Origin: Legionella sp.
GTDB lineage: Bacteria > Pseudomonadota > Gammaproteobacteria > Legionellales > Legionellaceae
Direction of reading: 5' to 3'
Length of the DNA stretch: 32,713 bases
Assembly: GCA_013697625.1 (NCBI GenBank)
Contig: JACCWN010000123.1
Location: 1 to 32,713 of the forward strand
Shown here: one piece after another, positions 32,704 through 32,713 of the stretch
How positions within the stretch are numbered: the stretch's first letter is position 1
How the letters are laid out: the number at the start of each line of letters is the position of its first letter
The notes under the pieces: model-generated
Databases searched by the model: none
Told to the model about the DNA's origin: nothing
The model's input: only the letters and a program-made list of their open reading frames with translations
Program-made: the position numbers and the translations under genes

Positions 32704-32713
32704 AGATCTAATG

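Noticed and set aside
1..32713. CRISPR array, prophage, tRNA or rRNA genes
   Set aside because: No regularly spaced direct repeats, phage gene block, cloverleaf sequence or rRNA landmarks were seen in the gaps; very diverged small RNAs cannot be excluded by eye.

Overview
The window is AT-rich, gene-dense chromosomal DNA from a gammaproteobacterium, most likely a member of the Legionellales (Legionella or a close relative). The evidence is the combination of a phosphatidylcholine synthase of the Pcs type, an exported protein resembling the Legionella enhanced-entry protein EnhB, a DUF2845 exported protein, a divergent extra CsrA, a 180-kDa-class NAD-glutamate dehydrogenase, and a very large protein with no general housekeeping role. 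The assignment is inference from gene content, not a species identification. Related palindromic repeats lie in opposite orientation close to both ends of the window, so the window may be a repeat-bounded contig.

Layout. 1-1153: a possible gene start running off the left edge, a thioredoxin-reductase-like gene broken by one extra base (136-1036, minus), and a palindromic repeat. 1154-4140 (minus): yggS > proC > yggT > DUF2845 exported protein > small conserved protein, tightly packed and probably one operon. 4447-9933 (plus): one 1828-codon gene that dominates the left third. It has a long helical N-terminal part, a lysine-rich linker and a C-terminal region that looks like a degenerate poly(A)-polymerase/tRNA-nucleotidyltransferase head domain. 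9934-10450: non-coding, full of decayed repeats. 10451-19544 (minus): NAD-glutamate dehydrogenase > dusA > secA > mutT, with short gaps or overlaps.

19545-20067 is non-coding with a repeat. 20068-22564 (plus) carries a phosphatidylcholine synthase, an EnhB-like exported protein coupled to a small membrane protein, and a CxxC thioredoxin-fold protein. 22794-25781 (minus) has a YihY/BrkB membrane protein and the ribosomal operon rpsF > rpsR > DUF2232 membrane protein > rplI. 26090-30304 (plus) has thiD, a csrA paralogue, an APC amino-acid permease, an unrecognised protein with a Cys/His cluster, and yacG. 30353-32500 (minus) has the ubiquinone genes ubiC > ubiA > ubiG. The right end holds nested palindromes.

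How the genes fit together: most are housekeeping genes (protein export, translation, tRNA modification, proline, PLP, thiamine and ubiquinone synthesis, nucleotide-pool cleaning). The use of amino acids as carbon source (NAD-glutamate dehydrogenase, APC permease), phosphatidylcholine membranes, the EnhB-like protein and the CsrA paralogue fit a bacterium living in eukaryotic cells. The best candidate for undescribed biology is the 1828-residue protein.
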